Made by a program: the position numbers and the translations under genes. DNA of 64,000 nt. Origin: an uncultured Clostridia bacterium. Lineage in GTDB: Bacteria; Bacillota; Clostridia; Lachnospirales; Lachnospiraceae. The stretch spans positions 124,001-188,000 of the forward strand of contig CAOKDX010000002.1 of NCBI GenBank assembly GCA_948467395.1, written 5' to 3'. Under the pieces are notes generated by a model that did not search any database, had not been told where the DNA came from, and worked only from the letters and a program-made list of their open reading frames with translations. Below, piece after piece: positions 51,464 to 61,000 of this stretch; within the stretch, counting starts at the first letter, position 1, and every line of letters begins with the position of its first letter.

Positions 51464-53446
51464 TCAGAATACCTCCAGCACCTGGGCACCCTCCCTTACA
51501 AAGGCGATAAACTGATGAAGCTCTGCTGTGGCATAAATCGTACCTCCTCCCTCTGCTGCTGTGTGGTCAGTCACGTTCACCCATCTGCCTTCCGGCAGGT
51601 ATACATCACGCCCTGTCACCCCCAGCTCCGTAATAGGAGCAAAGAGAATATCCCGTCCAAACAGATATTCATCTTCCATCGTATAAGAATTTTCATCTTC
51701 CGGAAATTCCATAAACAGAGGCCGCATAATAGAAATCCCCGTCTCCTGTGCCTCCTTCATATACTCCATAATATAGGGACGCAGGCGTTCACGAAGCTGG
51801 ATCAGTCCCTTTAGTATTTCATAATCCCGTTCACCAAAGCTCCAGATCTCATTATCGCCGCCGCTCATTTCATTGATCCCCGGATGCCTGTCAACATGCC
51901 CCTCCGGTTTCAGCCGGACACCGTGAAGGCGGGTGACAGGACAGAACACTCCAAACTGAAACCAGCGCACCACCAGTTCACGAAATTCCTCGCTTTCAAT
52001 GTCGCCACCCCAAAAACCACCAATATCAGTAGTCCACCATGGAATCCCGCTCATGGACATGGCAAGCCCGGTTCTCACTGATTTCTGAAGCGCCTCGAAG
52101 GTAGAGGGCAGATCCCCGGACCAGATCAGGGCGCCATATCGCTGGGAACCTATGTAACCGGCCCGGGCCAACGTAATGATGTCCCCCTCTCCTTCTGCCT
52201 GAAGTCCCTCATAAAACATCTTTTCATAATAATAGGGATACAGCAGGGCATATTCTTCAAAATTGCCCCGGCAGCAGCGGATATTATCATAATGATTCGG
52301 AATCAGGCCCGGTTCCGCCTCATCCAGCCAGAAATAACGAACTCCTTTATTATAGTAGTTTTTCTTGACCAGCTGCCACATATAATCCCTCGCCTTGGGA
52401 TTCAGTGTGTCAATATAATCCTGCTGTCCATAGAAGTCATGCATTCCATAAACGCCATTTTCGGTACGGAGTATCATATTCCGGTCATCCATATAGTGAT
52501 AATTCTCACTTTTGGGATTGGAGGTAGGCCAGATGGATACCATCAGCTTCATGCCCATTTCTTCCAGTTCCCTCACCATCCCCGCCGGATCCGGCCAGAA
52601 CTGCGGATCAAACTTAAAATCCCCCTGCTCCGTCCAATGAAAATAATCGATCACGATAGCTGAGACCGGAATCCCTCTTTTCTTATACTCTCCCGCCACC
52701 TGAAGAAGATCCTCCTGACTCTCATACCGGAGCTTACTCTGCCAGAAACCGGAAGCAAAATAGGGAAATTCCGGAGTATGCCCGGTAAGATCCGCATATT
52801 TCCCCATAATCTGCGACGGAGAATCTCCGGTAATCACAAGATAATCCACCTGCTTCGTGCAGTAAGCGGTCCATTTGCTGTGGTTATTTGTGAGTTCACA
52901 GCGCCCCACGGAAGGATTATTCCAGAGAAAACCGTATTTTTTAGAAGAATAGACAAAGGGTATCGACGTTTTTGTATTCCGATGCTGCAATTCACTGGTA
53001 CACCCCTTCATATCAAAACATCCGTTGTGCTCGCCGCCAAGACCATAAAAATGCTCCTTGTGATCCGGTTGAAAGAGCACATTCGCCTGATGCGTACAGG
53101 AACCCTTTGTCCGATAGGTGCGGTAAAAGGAATCAAAGGCATACTCTGTCATTTCCTCCAATATAACTTCAAATTCACCATCCTCACCCCGCCTGAAATA
53201 AACTACCTTCCCATTGTCAAAGATTTCTGCCCGGATCCGGCCATTGGTAATCACAGCACTGTGTTCTTTCATGGAGGTCACCACCACCGGATCCGGCTGC
53301 GGCAGAAGAATCCAGTCTTCCTCCTCCAGATATCCATTGGGAGACGACTGGAACCGGAGAACATCCCCGCCGTAGGCGGTAATCCTCGCCAGCTCATTTC
53401 TCCTCTCAAATTGGATGCTGTTTCCCGTAATAGATAAATATCCCAT
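51464..53446 (-). CDS. Glycoside hydrolase family 31 (alpha-glucosidase or alpha-xylosidase)
   Basis: A 660-residue retaining alpha-glycosidase with no signal peptide, so cytosolic. The N-terminal beta-sandwich (1-225) precedes the barrel. The nucleophile is Asp375 in YFWLDEAEPG and the acid/base probably Asp445 in WSGDLPSTF; FASGFWQSKLRY near 230 and WTTDIGGF further on are family features. The exact substrate cannot be read from the sequence; YicI-like alpha-xylosidase activity is one possibility. GAGGAGG lies 9 bases before the ATG. It is last in pgeF-queH-apbE-GH31, 23 bases after apbE. Confidence 0.92.
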   Translation of the reverse strand: MGYLSITGNSIQFERRNELARITAYGGDVLRFQSSPNGYLEEEDWILLPQPDPVVVTSMKEHSAVITNGRIRAEIFDNGKVVYFRRGEDGEFEVILEEMTEYAFDSFYRTYRTKGSCTHQANVLFQPDHKEHFYGLGGEHNGCFDMKGCTSELQHRNTKTSIPFVYSSKKYGFLWNNPSVGRCELTNNHSKWTAYCTKQVDYLVITGDSPSQIMGKYADLTGHTPEFPYFASGFWQSKLRYESQEDLLQVAGEYKKRGIPVSAIVIDYFHWTEQGDFKFDPQFWPDPAGMVRELEEMGMKLMVSIWPTSNPKSENYHYMDDRNMILRTENGVYGMHDFYGQQDYIDTLNPKARDYMWQLVKKNYYNKGVRYFWLDEAEPGLIPNHYDNIRCCRGNFEEYALLYPYYYEKMFYEGLQAEGEGDIITLARAGYIGSQRYGALIWSGDLPSTFEALQKSVRTGLAMSMSGIPWWTTDIGGFWGGDIESEEFRELVVRWFQFGVFCPVTRLHGVRLKPEGHVDRHPGINEMSGGDNEIWSFGERDYEILKGLIQLRERLRPYIMEYMKEAQETGISIMRPLFMEFPEDENSYTMEDEYLFGRDILFAPITELGVTGRDVYLPEGRWVNVTDHTAAEGGGTIYATAELHQFIAFVREGAQVLEVF

Positions 53447-53469
53447 GTTTCCATCCTCCTCTAATAATA

Positions 53470-54519
53470 CTATTTTTGCTTACTCAGAATTGGTGAGGAC
53501 TGCCACAGAGAGCCGTCCTTCCGGATCAGTATGATATCAGTCTCCGGATGCTCTTTCTGATATTCCACGGCCCTCTCCTCCCCCATGACATACAAAGCCG
53601 TAGCCAATATATCTCCCATGGTCCCATCCTCCGCGATAACTGTCACTGACGCCAGTCCATTCTCTGCGGGTCTTCCTGTACGCTTATCCATTATATGATG
53701 ATAGGTCCTGCCATCTCTTTCGAAGTACCTCTGATAGGTCCCGCTGGTGATCACCGCCTTATTTTCCGCCTCCAGCGTACCATAGATGCTGGTGCCGTCT
53801 GCCGGATCCACAATTCCGATCCGATACCGGGTTCCATCTGCTTTCAACCCCATCGTCTGGACATTTCCGCCAAGGGAGACAATGGCCGATTCTACACCGC
53901 TCTTCTGAAACAGCTCCATCAACCTCTGCGACAGATATCCCTTTGCTGCCGCCCCCAGATCAATCTGCATCCCCCTCTCAAGCTGTACCTGGTTTCCCTT
54001 AGACAGCCGTATCTTTCTGTAATCTATCCGGCCCCTTACCTCCTGAATCTCATCCTCTGTCGGTACACGGTATTCTCCTGTGGTGAATCCCCACAGCTTC
54101 ACGAGGGGATATACAGAGACGTCAAAAAAACCTTCGGTCCTATCGGAATAATGGATACACTGTTCCAGCAGTTCGTATGTCTCATCTGACACTGCCACCG
54201 GTGCGCCATCAGCCGCATTGATTTTGGAAATATCACTGTTCTTCTCTGTTACGGAAAACAAAGCTTCCAGATGTCCCACCAGAGACACCGCCTGATTCAT
54301 AATACCGCCAAGCTCCCTTTCGGAAAGCTCCTGTCCGTCTTCTCGAAAGCCGTAGAGGGTAAGATTCATGATCGTATCCATGGCATAAATCTCCCTGGTA
54401 AGCTTTGACTGGCGGGAAGAACTGTGCCCCTCCGTCCGATTTCCTCTATCGCAGGCGGACAGCAGACAGCAGGCTAGAAGCAGGCCGGCCACAAGCAAAG
54501 TCCAATTTTTAGATCTCAT
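53470..54519 (-). CDS. apbE: FAD:protein FMN transferase, lipoprotein
   Basis: A 349-residue extracytoplasmic flavin transferase that attaches FMN to threonine in targets such as RnfG/RnfD or NqrC or in other exported flavoproteins. It has a signal peptide with lipobox LLSAC (Cys about 23), then AMDTIMNLTLYG, the core GMQIDLGAAAKGYLSQ (about residue 190), SLGGNVQTMG and HHIMDKRTGRP with MGDILATAL for magnesium binding. No Rnf or flavoprotein target gene lies nearby. The ATG at 54519 overlaps the queH stop (ATGA), with GGAGG 6 bases upstream. Confidence 0.94.
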   Translation of the reverse strand: MRSKNWTLLVAGLLLACCLLSACDRGNRTEGHSSSRQSKLTREIYAMDTIMNLTLYGFREDGQELSERELGGIMNQAVSLVGHLEALFSVTEKNSDISKINAADGAPVAVSDETYELLEQCIHYSDRTEGFFDVSVYPLVKLWGFTTGEYRVPTEDEIQEVRGRIDYRKIRLSKGNQVQLERGMQIDLGAAAKGYLSQRLMELFQKSGVESAIVSLGGNVQTMGLKADGTRYRIGIVDPADGTSIYGTLEAENKAVITSGTYQRYFERDGRTYHHIMDKRTGRPAENGLASVTVIAEDGTMGDILATALYVMGEERAVEYQKEHPETDIILIRKDGSLWQSSPILSKQK

Positions 54520-55133
54520 CCCTGCCTCCTTGAATAAATGCATCCGCAGTAATCCTGTCTGTATAAATGGTACTGGGATGACAGCTCAATACTTCTCTTA
54601 TATCCGTTTCTTTTCTTAAAATCAGAGGGCAGATAGTTCACCTTATATTTTTCCGCAAGCTCCTCTCCCAGGGCCATCAGTAGATCCGCATTTTTGTGGG
54701 GACTGATGGACAGGGTAGTACAAAAATAATCATAATGCCCCTCTGCCGCCCTCTCTGCTGTCTCGGACAACCGCAGATAAAAGCATCGCCTGCAGCGCTC
54801 TCCCCGCTCCGGATCATTTTCATGTCCCTCTGCCATCCGAAGAAACCGCTCCGGATCATAGTCTGCATCCATCATTTGAATCCTTTCTCCCAAAGCCGTC
54901 TCCGAAAGATAACGGATCAACTCAGATTTCCTTTTCTGATATTCTGCCTCTTCTACAATATTAGGATTGTAAAAGAAAATCGTGATATCAAAATAAGAAT
55001 ATAGATATTCCAGGACATAACTGCTGCAGGGGGCACAGCAGCAATGGAGGAGCAGGCTCCTTTTCCCACCGTCTGCCCCGGACAGCCGCTGCAATAATTG
55101 ATCCAGTTCTTTCTGGTAATTTCTTTGATTCAT
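54516..55133 (-). CDS. queH: Epoxyqueuosine reductase QueH
   Basis: A 205-residue enzyme for the last step of queuosine synthesis in tRNA, reducing epoxyqueuosine; the non-cobalamin alternative to QueG. The cysteine motifs are complete: LHCCCAPCSSY (about residue 30), CRRCFYLRL (about 113) and DYCGC near the end. Other queuosine genes are not in the window. I chose the ATG at 55133, with GGAGG 6 bases upstream, over a long N-terminal extension that overlaps pgeF. It lies 26 bases after pgeF and overlaps apbE by 4 bases. Confidence 0.95.
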   Translation of the reverse strand: MNQRNYQKELDQLLQRLSGADGGKRSLLLHCCCAPCSSYVLEYLYSYFDITIFFYNPNIVEEAEYQKRKSELIRYLSETALGERIQMMDADYDPERFLRMAEGHENDPERGERCRRCFYLRLSETAERAAEGHYDYFCTTLSISPHKNADLLMALGEELAEKYKVNYLPSDFKKRNGYKRSIELSSQYHLYRQDYCGCIYSRRQG

Positions 55134-55159
55134 GCCTTCCTCCATTCCCATACAGTCTG

Positions 55160-55981
55160 TCATTGATACCCTGGCGTGATTACGCCGGCAAGATTGCCTC
55201 TTCTCCCTCCCGACGCCCGATGGGAAAAAAGAAACTCTGGATGACAACAGGTGCATAAGCCGCTGATCTGTATCCGGGAGGCAGGAATTCCCGCCTCCCG
55301 TAAAATAATCTCATTGGCATGCCACAGATCCAGCAAATATTTGTCGCCGGACTTCCCTGTCAGGAACTCCTTACACTGCTCTTCCCTGAACTCCTGACGG
55401 AACGCCTCCGCCACATCCCCGCTGACCTCATAGCAGTCCCGACAGATCGATGGTCCGATGACGGCCAGAAGATTGGCCGGATCTGTGCCAAATTCCCTCT
55501 TCATGGCCGATACTGCTTTGGCGCCGATCCGGCCAGCCGTTCCCCGCCATCCCGAATGAACAGCCCCCACGGCGTGATGCCCCGCATCATAAAAAAACAA
55601 GGGAACGCAGTCAGCATAAAAGGTAATCAGAACAACCTCCGGATCATTGGTAATCAGACCGTCAACTCCCCTCAGATCCGATTCACAGAGTATCCCCTTT
55701 CCCCTGTCGGAAGAATTTACCCGGCGGATTATGGTGTCATGCACCTGGTCGCTAAATACCAGATTCTCCATGGAATATCCCACGGCGGCAGCAAAACGCC
55801 GGTGATTTTCCATCACCTTCTCCGGATCGTCCCCTCTGCTGAAGCTGAGGTTCATAGAGGCAAGATCTCCCAGGCTGACACCCCCAAGACGTGTGGAAAA
55901 GCCATGCCGCACTCCAGCCTCTTCCAATATCGGAAAGGTTAGAAATGTCACATCGTTTTTGCTTTTTTTCTTTACATTCAT
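55160..55981 (-). CDS. pgeF: PgeF/YfiH laccase-domain protein
   Basis: A 273-residue protein of the YfiH/LACC1 family, reported both as a peptidoglycan-editing factor and as a purine nucleoside phosphorylase/adenosine deaminase. Conserved features: RHGFSTRLGGVS (about residue 25), FSDQVHDTII, TFYADCVPLFF, AVHSGWRGTAGRI and GLCTCCHPEFLFSHRASGG. The zinc-site His and Cys residues are all present. The ATG at 55981 has AGAGGTG 5 bases upstream; an open extension of 37 codons upstream lacks homology. It begins the pgeF-queH-apbE-GH31 operon. Confidence 0.93.
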   Translation of the reverse strand: MNVKKKSKNDVTFLTFPILEEAGVRHGFSTRLGGVSLGDLASMNLSFSRGDDPEKVMENHRRFAAAVGYSMENLVFSDQVHDTIIRRVNSSDRGKGILCESDLRGVDGLITNDPEVVLITFYADCVPLFFYDAGHHAVGAVHSGWRGTAGRIGAKAVSAMKREFGTDPANLLAVIGPSICRDCYEVSGDVAEAFRQEFREEQCKEFLTGKSGDKYLLDLWHANEIILREAGIPASRIQISGLCTCCHPEFLFSHRASGGRRGNLAGVITPGYQ

Positions 55982-56015
55982 TGAGCACCTCTTTCTATAT
56001 ATAATCATCAAAGCC

Positions 56016-56044
56016 TTTATATTTTTTGCCTTTTTTGATATACT
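56016..56044 (+). promoter_or_regulatory. Promoter of the zinc-dependent PLC-family gene
   Basis: An extended -10, TGATATACT (box 56039-56044), with TTTATA (56016-56021) at 17-base spacing, 37 bases before the start. Confidence 0.6.
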
Positions 56045-56081
56045 AATCCTATACCATGAACTGGAACGGAGGTAATTCACT

Positions 56082-56906
56082 ATGCCATGCATCTACGCAC
56101 ATGACTCCTTTGGAAAAAGGGTGGCAGAACAGCTGCCAGAAGAACTGCAGCACATCATCACAAATCATCAGAAAGAATTCCGGGCGGGACTGCAGGGCCC
56201 CGATTTTCTGTTTTTCTATCATCCCATGCTCAAACTGCGCACAAACCAGATGGGATACTGGCAGCATGGCCAGCCCATTCTTGGTTTTCTGAAACGCATC
56301 CTGCCCATCATACGCAGAGAAGGCACGGATTCCGGAGTTTATGCCTATGTTCTCGGTTATATCTGCCATTATATGCTGGATAGCGAATGCCACAGCTTTG
56401 TCATTCCTATGTCCAAAAATCCCGGATATAACCATCTCGCCATGGAAAACGAATTTGACCGTCACCTCATCCGCAAGGATGGGTTCCGTCCCATCACCTA
56501 TCCTGTATGGAAAAAAGTGACAGCGGCAAAGGAGGTAGTGGAGGCCATCAATAAAGTGTACCATCCTCTAAAACTCAGTGAGAAGGCAATCCGTGAATCC
56601 CTGTACGGCATGAGATTCTATAAATGGCTGCTGACCAGCGGCAAATCCCTGAAACGGGCCATTGTCCGCCTAGGCATGAAGTTATCGACGCACTACGAAG
56701 AACTGGAAGGGCATATGATGGACATACACCCCAAACAATATGCTTCCCGCACGAACCAGAGCCTGCAGTTTATCTACGACAATGCCATTCCCCTTACCCG
56801 CGATATCCTTCAGGATTTCCACCAGAGTGTCACCGCGGGAAAACCGCTGCACAAACGTTTTTCCTGTAATTTCAAAAGCAATGAACCAGCATCGGATGCT
56901 GTATAG
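56082..56906 (+). CDS. Zinc-dependent phospholipase C family protein
   Basis: A 274-residue protein of the zinc-dependent phospholipase C/S1-P1 nuclease fold family. Likely metal ligands: HDSFG near residue 7, GPDFLFFYHP (Asp and His, about 40), YICHYMLDSECHSF (about 93-106) and HLAMENEFDRHL (about 118-129). Unlike clostridial alpha-toxin it has no signal peptide and no C-terminal C2 domain, so it is not evidently a toxin; substrate unknown. GGAGG lies 9 bases before the ATG. It has its own promoter, divergent from pgeF. Confidence 0.87.
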   Translation: MPCIYAHDSFGKRVAEQLPEELQHIITNHQKEFRAGLQGPDFLFFYHPMLKLRTNQMGYWQHGQPILGFLKRILPIIRREGTDSGVYAYVLGYICHYMLDSECHSFVIPMSKNPGYNHLAMENEFDRHLIRKDGFRPITYPVWKKVTAAKEVVEAINKVYHPLKLSEKAIRESLYGMRFYKWLLTSGKSLKRAIVRLGMKLSTHYEELEGHMMDIHPKQYASRTNQSLQFIYDNAIPLTRDILQDFHQSVTAGKPLHKRFSCNFKSNEPASDAV

Positions 56907-56944
56907 TGGTATATTATCACAATTCTTAATGTCCAGGCAAGTGA

Positions 56945-57040
56945 TATGGTTTTAATCATTTTCAGTTGCATGACCTGCAGCTCAGGGATGTGACCGGAGA
57001 CGGCAGGCAGGAGCTGGTGATCTCCCAAGTCATAAAAGAT
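56945..57040 (+). pseudogene. Possible remnant of an FG-GAP/VCBS-repeat protein
   Basis: In one plus frame this stretch reads HDLQLRDVTGDGRQELVIS, close to the FG-GAP/VCBS consensus with its calcium-binding DxTGDG loop. There is no start codon or upstream homology, a stop lies at 56942-56944, and the frame then runs into the antisense of the HD gene. The 137-base gap between the two flanking genes holds nothing else. Confidence 0.4.
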
Positions 57041-57043
57041 AAT

Positions 57044-57673
57044 TTACCCACCGAGATCCCGGCGGTACTGGCGAAGAAATTCATAGACCAGTTTGCGTTT
57101 CTCATGCCAGAACTTCTTTCCCGGTGCCGTAACAAATTCCATCTGCTTCATATGACGGTACGTGTATTTTTCAAAGTGCCGGCACACAGATTCAAAACTC
57201 GGGGCGTCCTCTTTCGAAGCAATCCATGTATCCAGAATAATCCCCATAGCGCCCGTATCATCCAGCATATCCGCCTCCATCAGTATCACAAGCTCGATGG
57301 GGGTGTTTTTCTCATACAGCAGCTTCTTATTGGAATGCTCTTCAATGAGAAAACAGATAAAGTCAATCTGAGGCTGAGGGTACTGCCGCCGCTCCAGATA
57401 ATCCCGGCAGACCGCTGATCCAGAAATCCCATGATCTTCTGAGCTGCCTGCACCATATCCGGAATCATGAAAAATAGTGGCGATCTTTAATGATTCAAGA
57501 TCCAGGGAATCATCCCGCAATTCTCCCGCAATACGCAGCATCCAGTGATATACCCTTACCGTATGGGCGTAACGGTCGTACGCAATCTTATTCTTACTGT
57601 TATTCCCCTTCCTGCGGTCATAGCTGTAGAGAATATCTTCTACATACTGAAACATTCCCTTGTGCTGTTTCAT
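57044..57673 (-). CDS. HD-domain phosphohydrolase
   Basis: A 209-residue predicted metal-dependent phosphohydrolase. The HD motif is clear: YAHTVRVYHWM (about residues 35-45), IATIFHDSGYGAG (His-Asp, about 68), then FICFLIEEHSNKK and ILMEADMLDDTG supplying the distal Asp. Such stand-alone HD proteins act on nucleotides or phosphomonoesters; the substrate is unknown. AGGAG lies 10 bases before the ATG at 57673. It is the second gene of a pair with a 59-residue frame 7 bases upstream. Confidence 0.88.
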   Translation of the reverse strand: MKQHKGMFQYVEDILYSYDRRKGNNSKNKIAYDRYAHTVRVYHWMLRIAGELRDDSLDLESLKIATIFHDSGYGAGSSEDHGISGSAVCRDYLERRQYPQPQIDFICFLIEEHSNKKLLYEKNTPIELVILMEADMLDDTGAMGIILDTWIASKEDAPSFESVCRHFEKYTYRHMKQMEFVTAPGKKFWHEKRKLVYEFLRQYRRDLGG

Positions 57674-57680
57674 ACTGTTC

Positions 57681-57860
57681 CTACTCCTGTTTCAATGATG
57701 TGATCTGTTTGCCCTTGACATGATATGCCAGAAAGCAATGCTCCGGCAGCATTTCATCCCTATATGGCTTTAGCAAATCATAGGCATCCTTTGCTATAAT
57801 GGTATCAGAACCAACTCCGGAGGGCTTCGAATGCCAGGAGATCCCATTATATTTCTCCAT
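57681..57860 (-). CDS. 59-residue protein, unknown function
   Basis: A short frame beginning MEKYNGISWHSKPSGVGSDT and ending KGKQITSLKQE, soluble and mixed in charge. Evidence for a real gene: GGGGAAG 4-5 bases before the ATG at 57860, a promoter upstream at 57911-57939, and tight coupling to the HD gene (7-base gap carrying part of its ribosome-binding site). I do not recognise the family. Confidence 0.65.
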   Translation of the reverse strand: MEKYNGISWHSKPSGVGSDTIIAKDAYDLLKPYRDEMLPEHCFLAYHVKGKQITSLKQE

Positions 57861-57910
57861 TATCTTCCCCTTATAGCAGACATGTATAGAGAGCCATCCG
57901 ATTTATCCTA

Positions 57911-57939
57911 ATTATAACTATATGTTTTGGTAAAGTAAA
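57911..57939 (-). promoter_or_regulatory. Promoter of the 59-residue/HD gene pair
   Basis: On the minus strand TTTACT (57934-57939) and a perfect TATAAT (57911-57916) are 17 bases apart, about 50 bases before the start. Confidence 0.65.
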
Positions 57940-57975
57940 GTGCTGATTTCAGGCTTTACTCCCCCTCTCACAAAA

Positions 57976-58002
57976 TTAGTCCGGGGCAAAACCCCGGACT
58001 AA
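57976..58002 (-). terminator. Terminator of the GH43 gene
   Basis: A perfect 11-bp stem TTAGTCCGGGG/CCCCGGACTAA (57976-57986 with 57992-58002) with a 5-base loop, 16 bases after the GH43 stop; on the minus strand it runs into ATTTTG. Confidence 0.88.
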
Positions 58003-58018
58003 AATATTTCATCCCTCT

Positions 58019-61000
58019 TTACTTTACCGTCACCTTCACAGTCTTATACACACCATTCTGTGCGTAAACATATATCTTACAGGTTCCCTTTTTCTTCGCT
58101 TTTATCCTTCCCTTTTTATCTACTGCCGCAATTTTTGTATTTGTTGATTCATAGCGGAATTTGGCGATGTGAATCTTTAACTTCTTCGCAGGTTTCAATA
58201 CTGCGCTTATCTTCTTTGCCTTTCCCTTCTTCAATACCAGCTTTTTCTTTACCGTTACTTTAACCGGATTTGCTGTCTTACCGCCCGACGTGCACACATG
58301 GACAGACTTTGACTGCGCACAGATGCGCATTTCCCCTCCTATATTTTTGAAAGCGGAAACAATGTATTTATAATATTTTCCCTTTTTCAATTTCTTAATG
58401 GTAGTGCCCGTCTTTCCTGCCGATACCCTGCCGATCTCTTTCATCTTTTTGCCACAGGAAGAACCATATACAATATAGCCGTCTGCCCCCTTTACCTTCG
58501 TCCAGGATAACTGTATTGATTTTTTTCCGCCCTTTCCCTTGAGTCGCAGGACGGCAAAGACAGAACCCTTTGGATCCCCTTTGTCCGTATTGGCATTCAT
58601 CACTGCCCTGCCAGCTTCTGCCAGACTTACCGTCCCTTTAAAAGCGGCCGGGGGAACGGGATTCGCAGGCGGTGTGGTAATCTGATTACCCGGCACATTA
58701 GACGCAGGAGGAGCATCCGGGTCCCTAGTGGGTACTGTAGTTTCCGATGGATTTTCCGGATCCCTGGTGGGTGCTGTAGTTTCCGATGGATTTTCCGGAT
58801 CCTCGGTGGGTGCTGCTGTTTCCGATGGATTTTCCGGATCCTCGGTGGGTGCTGCTGTTTCCGATGGATTTTCCGGATCCTTGGTGGGTGCTGCTGTTCC
58901 CGATGGATTTTCCGGATCCCTGGTGGGCTCTGCAGACGGTTCCGGATCCTCTCCCTCTGTTTCATCCCGATACATTTGTTTGATCTGGGCAGCCGACAGT
59001 GCTTTATTATAAATGGCTACGTTGTCAAACATTGCTTCACTGATATCCTCATCGTCAAAGATTCTTCCGGATCCAATGGTTGTATACACTGCCTTCTGAA
59101 TGCTGTCGTTCAAACTGGAATTAAAACAATTCGTCAGATCCTTCGTAGTGGATTGCAATAATTCGCCGTCAAGATATAGCCGGATTCCTTTCGTATCAAC
59201 AGAATAGGCCACATAGTGCCACTCACCGGACGAAAAGGGCTTTGCCTTTTCTTCCTCATTGCTCCCTATACCATCTGTATCACTATAAGAGTTAGCATTG
59301 ATTCTGGCAATCAGATTGGCACTGACCCGGGTCATAGGCCAGGCATTTCTGGAGCCGCTGCGGTTTGCTTCAAACAATGCACTATGTCCAAATGTACTGG
59401 AGCCAATATTTGTCCACATACCAACTGTAAAGCCATCACCTGTAACTGTTGTGAGCACATCCGCAGGAAGGCGAAGATAACTGTTGGACTTTACACCTTT
59501 GGGATTTGATATGGCAAGAACACTTCCCCTGACCGAGTCTGTCCTGATGGATGTGGAACCTCTCAGTTCTGCTGGATTTTTCTTCGTTGACCCTGTGACT
59601 GGTGCAATTTTACCCCCGCAGGCTCCCGATTCAAAATCAAAGCCATAGATCAGAGAATCGTTTAAAAACGGTGTGGAAGCATCGCTGGTAAAAAGTGTAT
59701 CAACTTCTTCTGCTGTCAGCGTTTTGTTATACACCGCGATATTATCAAACTTGGCATCCCTGACATCCACATCATTCCAGATCACCCCGGCACCAACAGT
59801 AACATTTACCGCCTTATGGATGCTGTAATCATTGGCATTATCAAAGCAGCCAGCTATATTCTTTGAAACAGACTGAATCTGCCTGCCATCCAGATAAGTA
59901 CAAACTTCTCCACTGTTTACCGAATATACAACATGATGCCACTGATTACGGGTCAGCAATGTCTCAGAATCCGGAATACAGTCAATATACCCATTGGCAT
60001 TAATATGAGATTTTAGATTGGCACTGATCCGGGTCATTGGATATCCTGCGTCAGCAGGCTGTCCATTCCTGTTTGCTTCAAATAAGGCACTGGGAGCAGC
60101 TACATCTGTTCCGGCATTGACCCACATACTCACCGTAAAACCATCGCTCTTCACAGTGGACAACGTATCATTGGGAAGGCGAAAATAATTCACCTGTTGT
60201 GCCCCAGCTTCATTCTGTATATGAAGAACATTGCCACGATCCATATCCTCCTCGATCGCAGCCGTTCCCACCAGTGTTGCCTGCCCCGTTTTTTCAGATC
60301 GGGAAACCGGATTAATTCTGTCAGGATTCGAGGGCTCCTTGTCAAAATCATAACCGTAAATCAGAGTATCTTTGTAAGATCCGTCAATATCAGTGAGACT
60401 GCCTGTTCTGGTGCCCCACAGGCAGGTATTATCATTGCCAATCGCAGAAAATGTCATTACTGATCTGGATACGGATTCTTCATTGTACTGTTCGTAAAGT
60501 ACTCCTTTGTAAACTGCATTCCCTAACTTAATCGTAATATAATCGTACTCTTTTCCTGTACCAGTTGTTTTTGCCCAAGTGCCGGAAAGGTCGCCATTGA
60601 TGCTTCCGTCTGCATATAACTCAATCTGTTGTGAAGAAATCATATTTCCATCAGATGATGTCCCATGATTGATGATTTCGTATTTCCCCACAACATCACT
60701 TTCATCATAATGTGAGATATCCTCACCACGGTATTCGTAAACTGCTGTAACCGGCCAGTTATCCTCGTTCATATACTGCCTGCGTACTCTTACCTCATGC
60801 GCCTCCGTCTGATTCCCCGGCTGGTTAAACCGCTGGTGATAGAACAAATACCGCTGCCCGTCATCATCTACCATTGCCGAATTATGTCCTGCCGCCCGAT
60901 AACCTGGCTGATTGGTAAAGGAATAATTTCCAATTAGTTTAATCCCATAGTTATTATTATTCTGGCCGCTGTCCTTTGCATTTCTTCCTGCGGCATCAAG

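Noticed and set aside
56082-56906. Alpha-toxin-like secreted phospholipase
   Set aside because: No signal peptide and no C-terminal C2 domain, so a toxin role is not supported.
58716-58932. CRISPR-like periodic repeats
   Set aside because: The units are contiguous with no unique spacers and encode an in-frame Pro/Thr linker.
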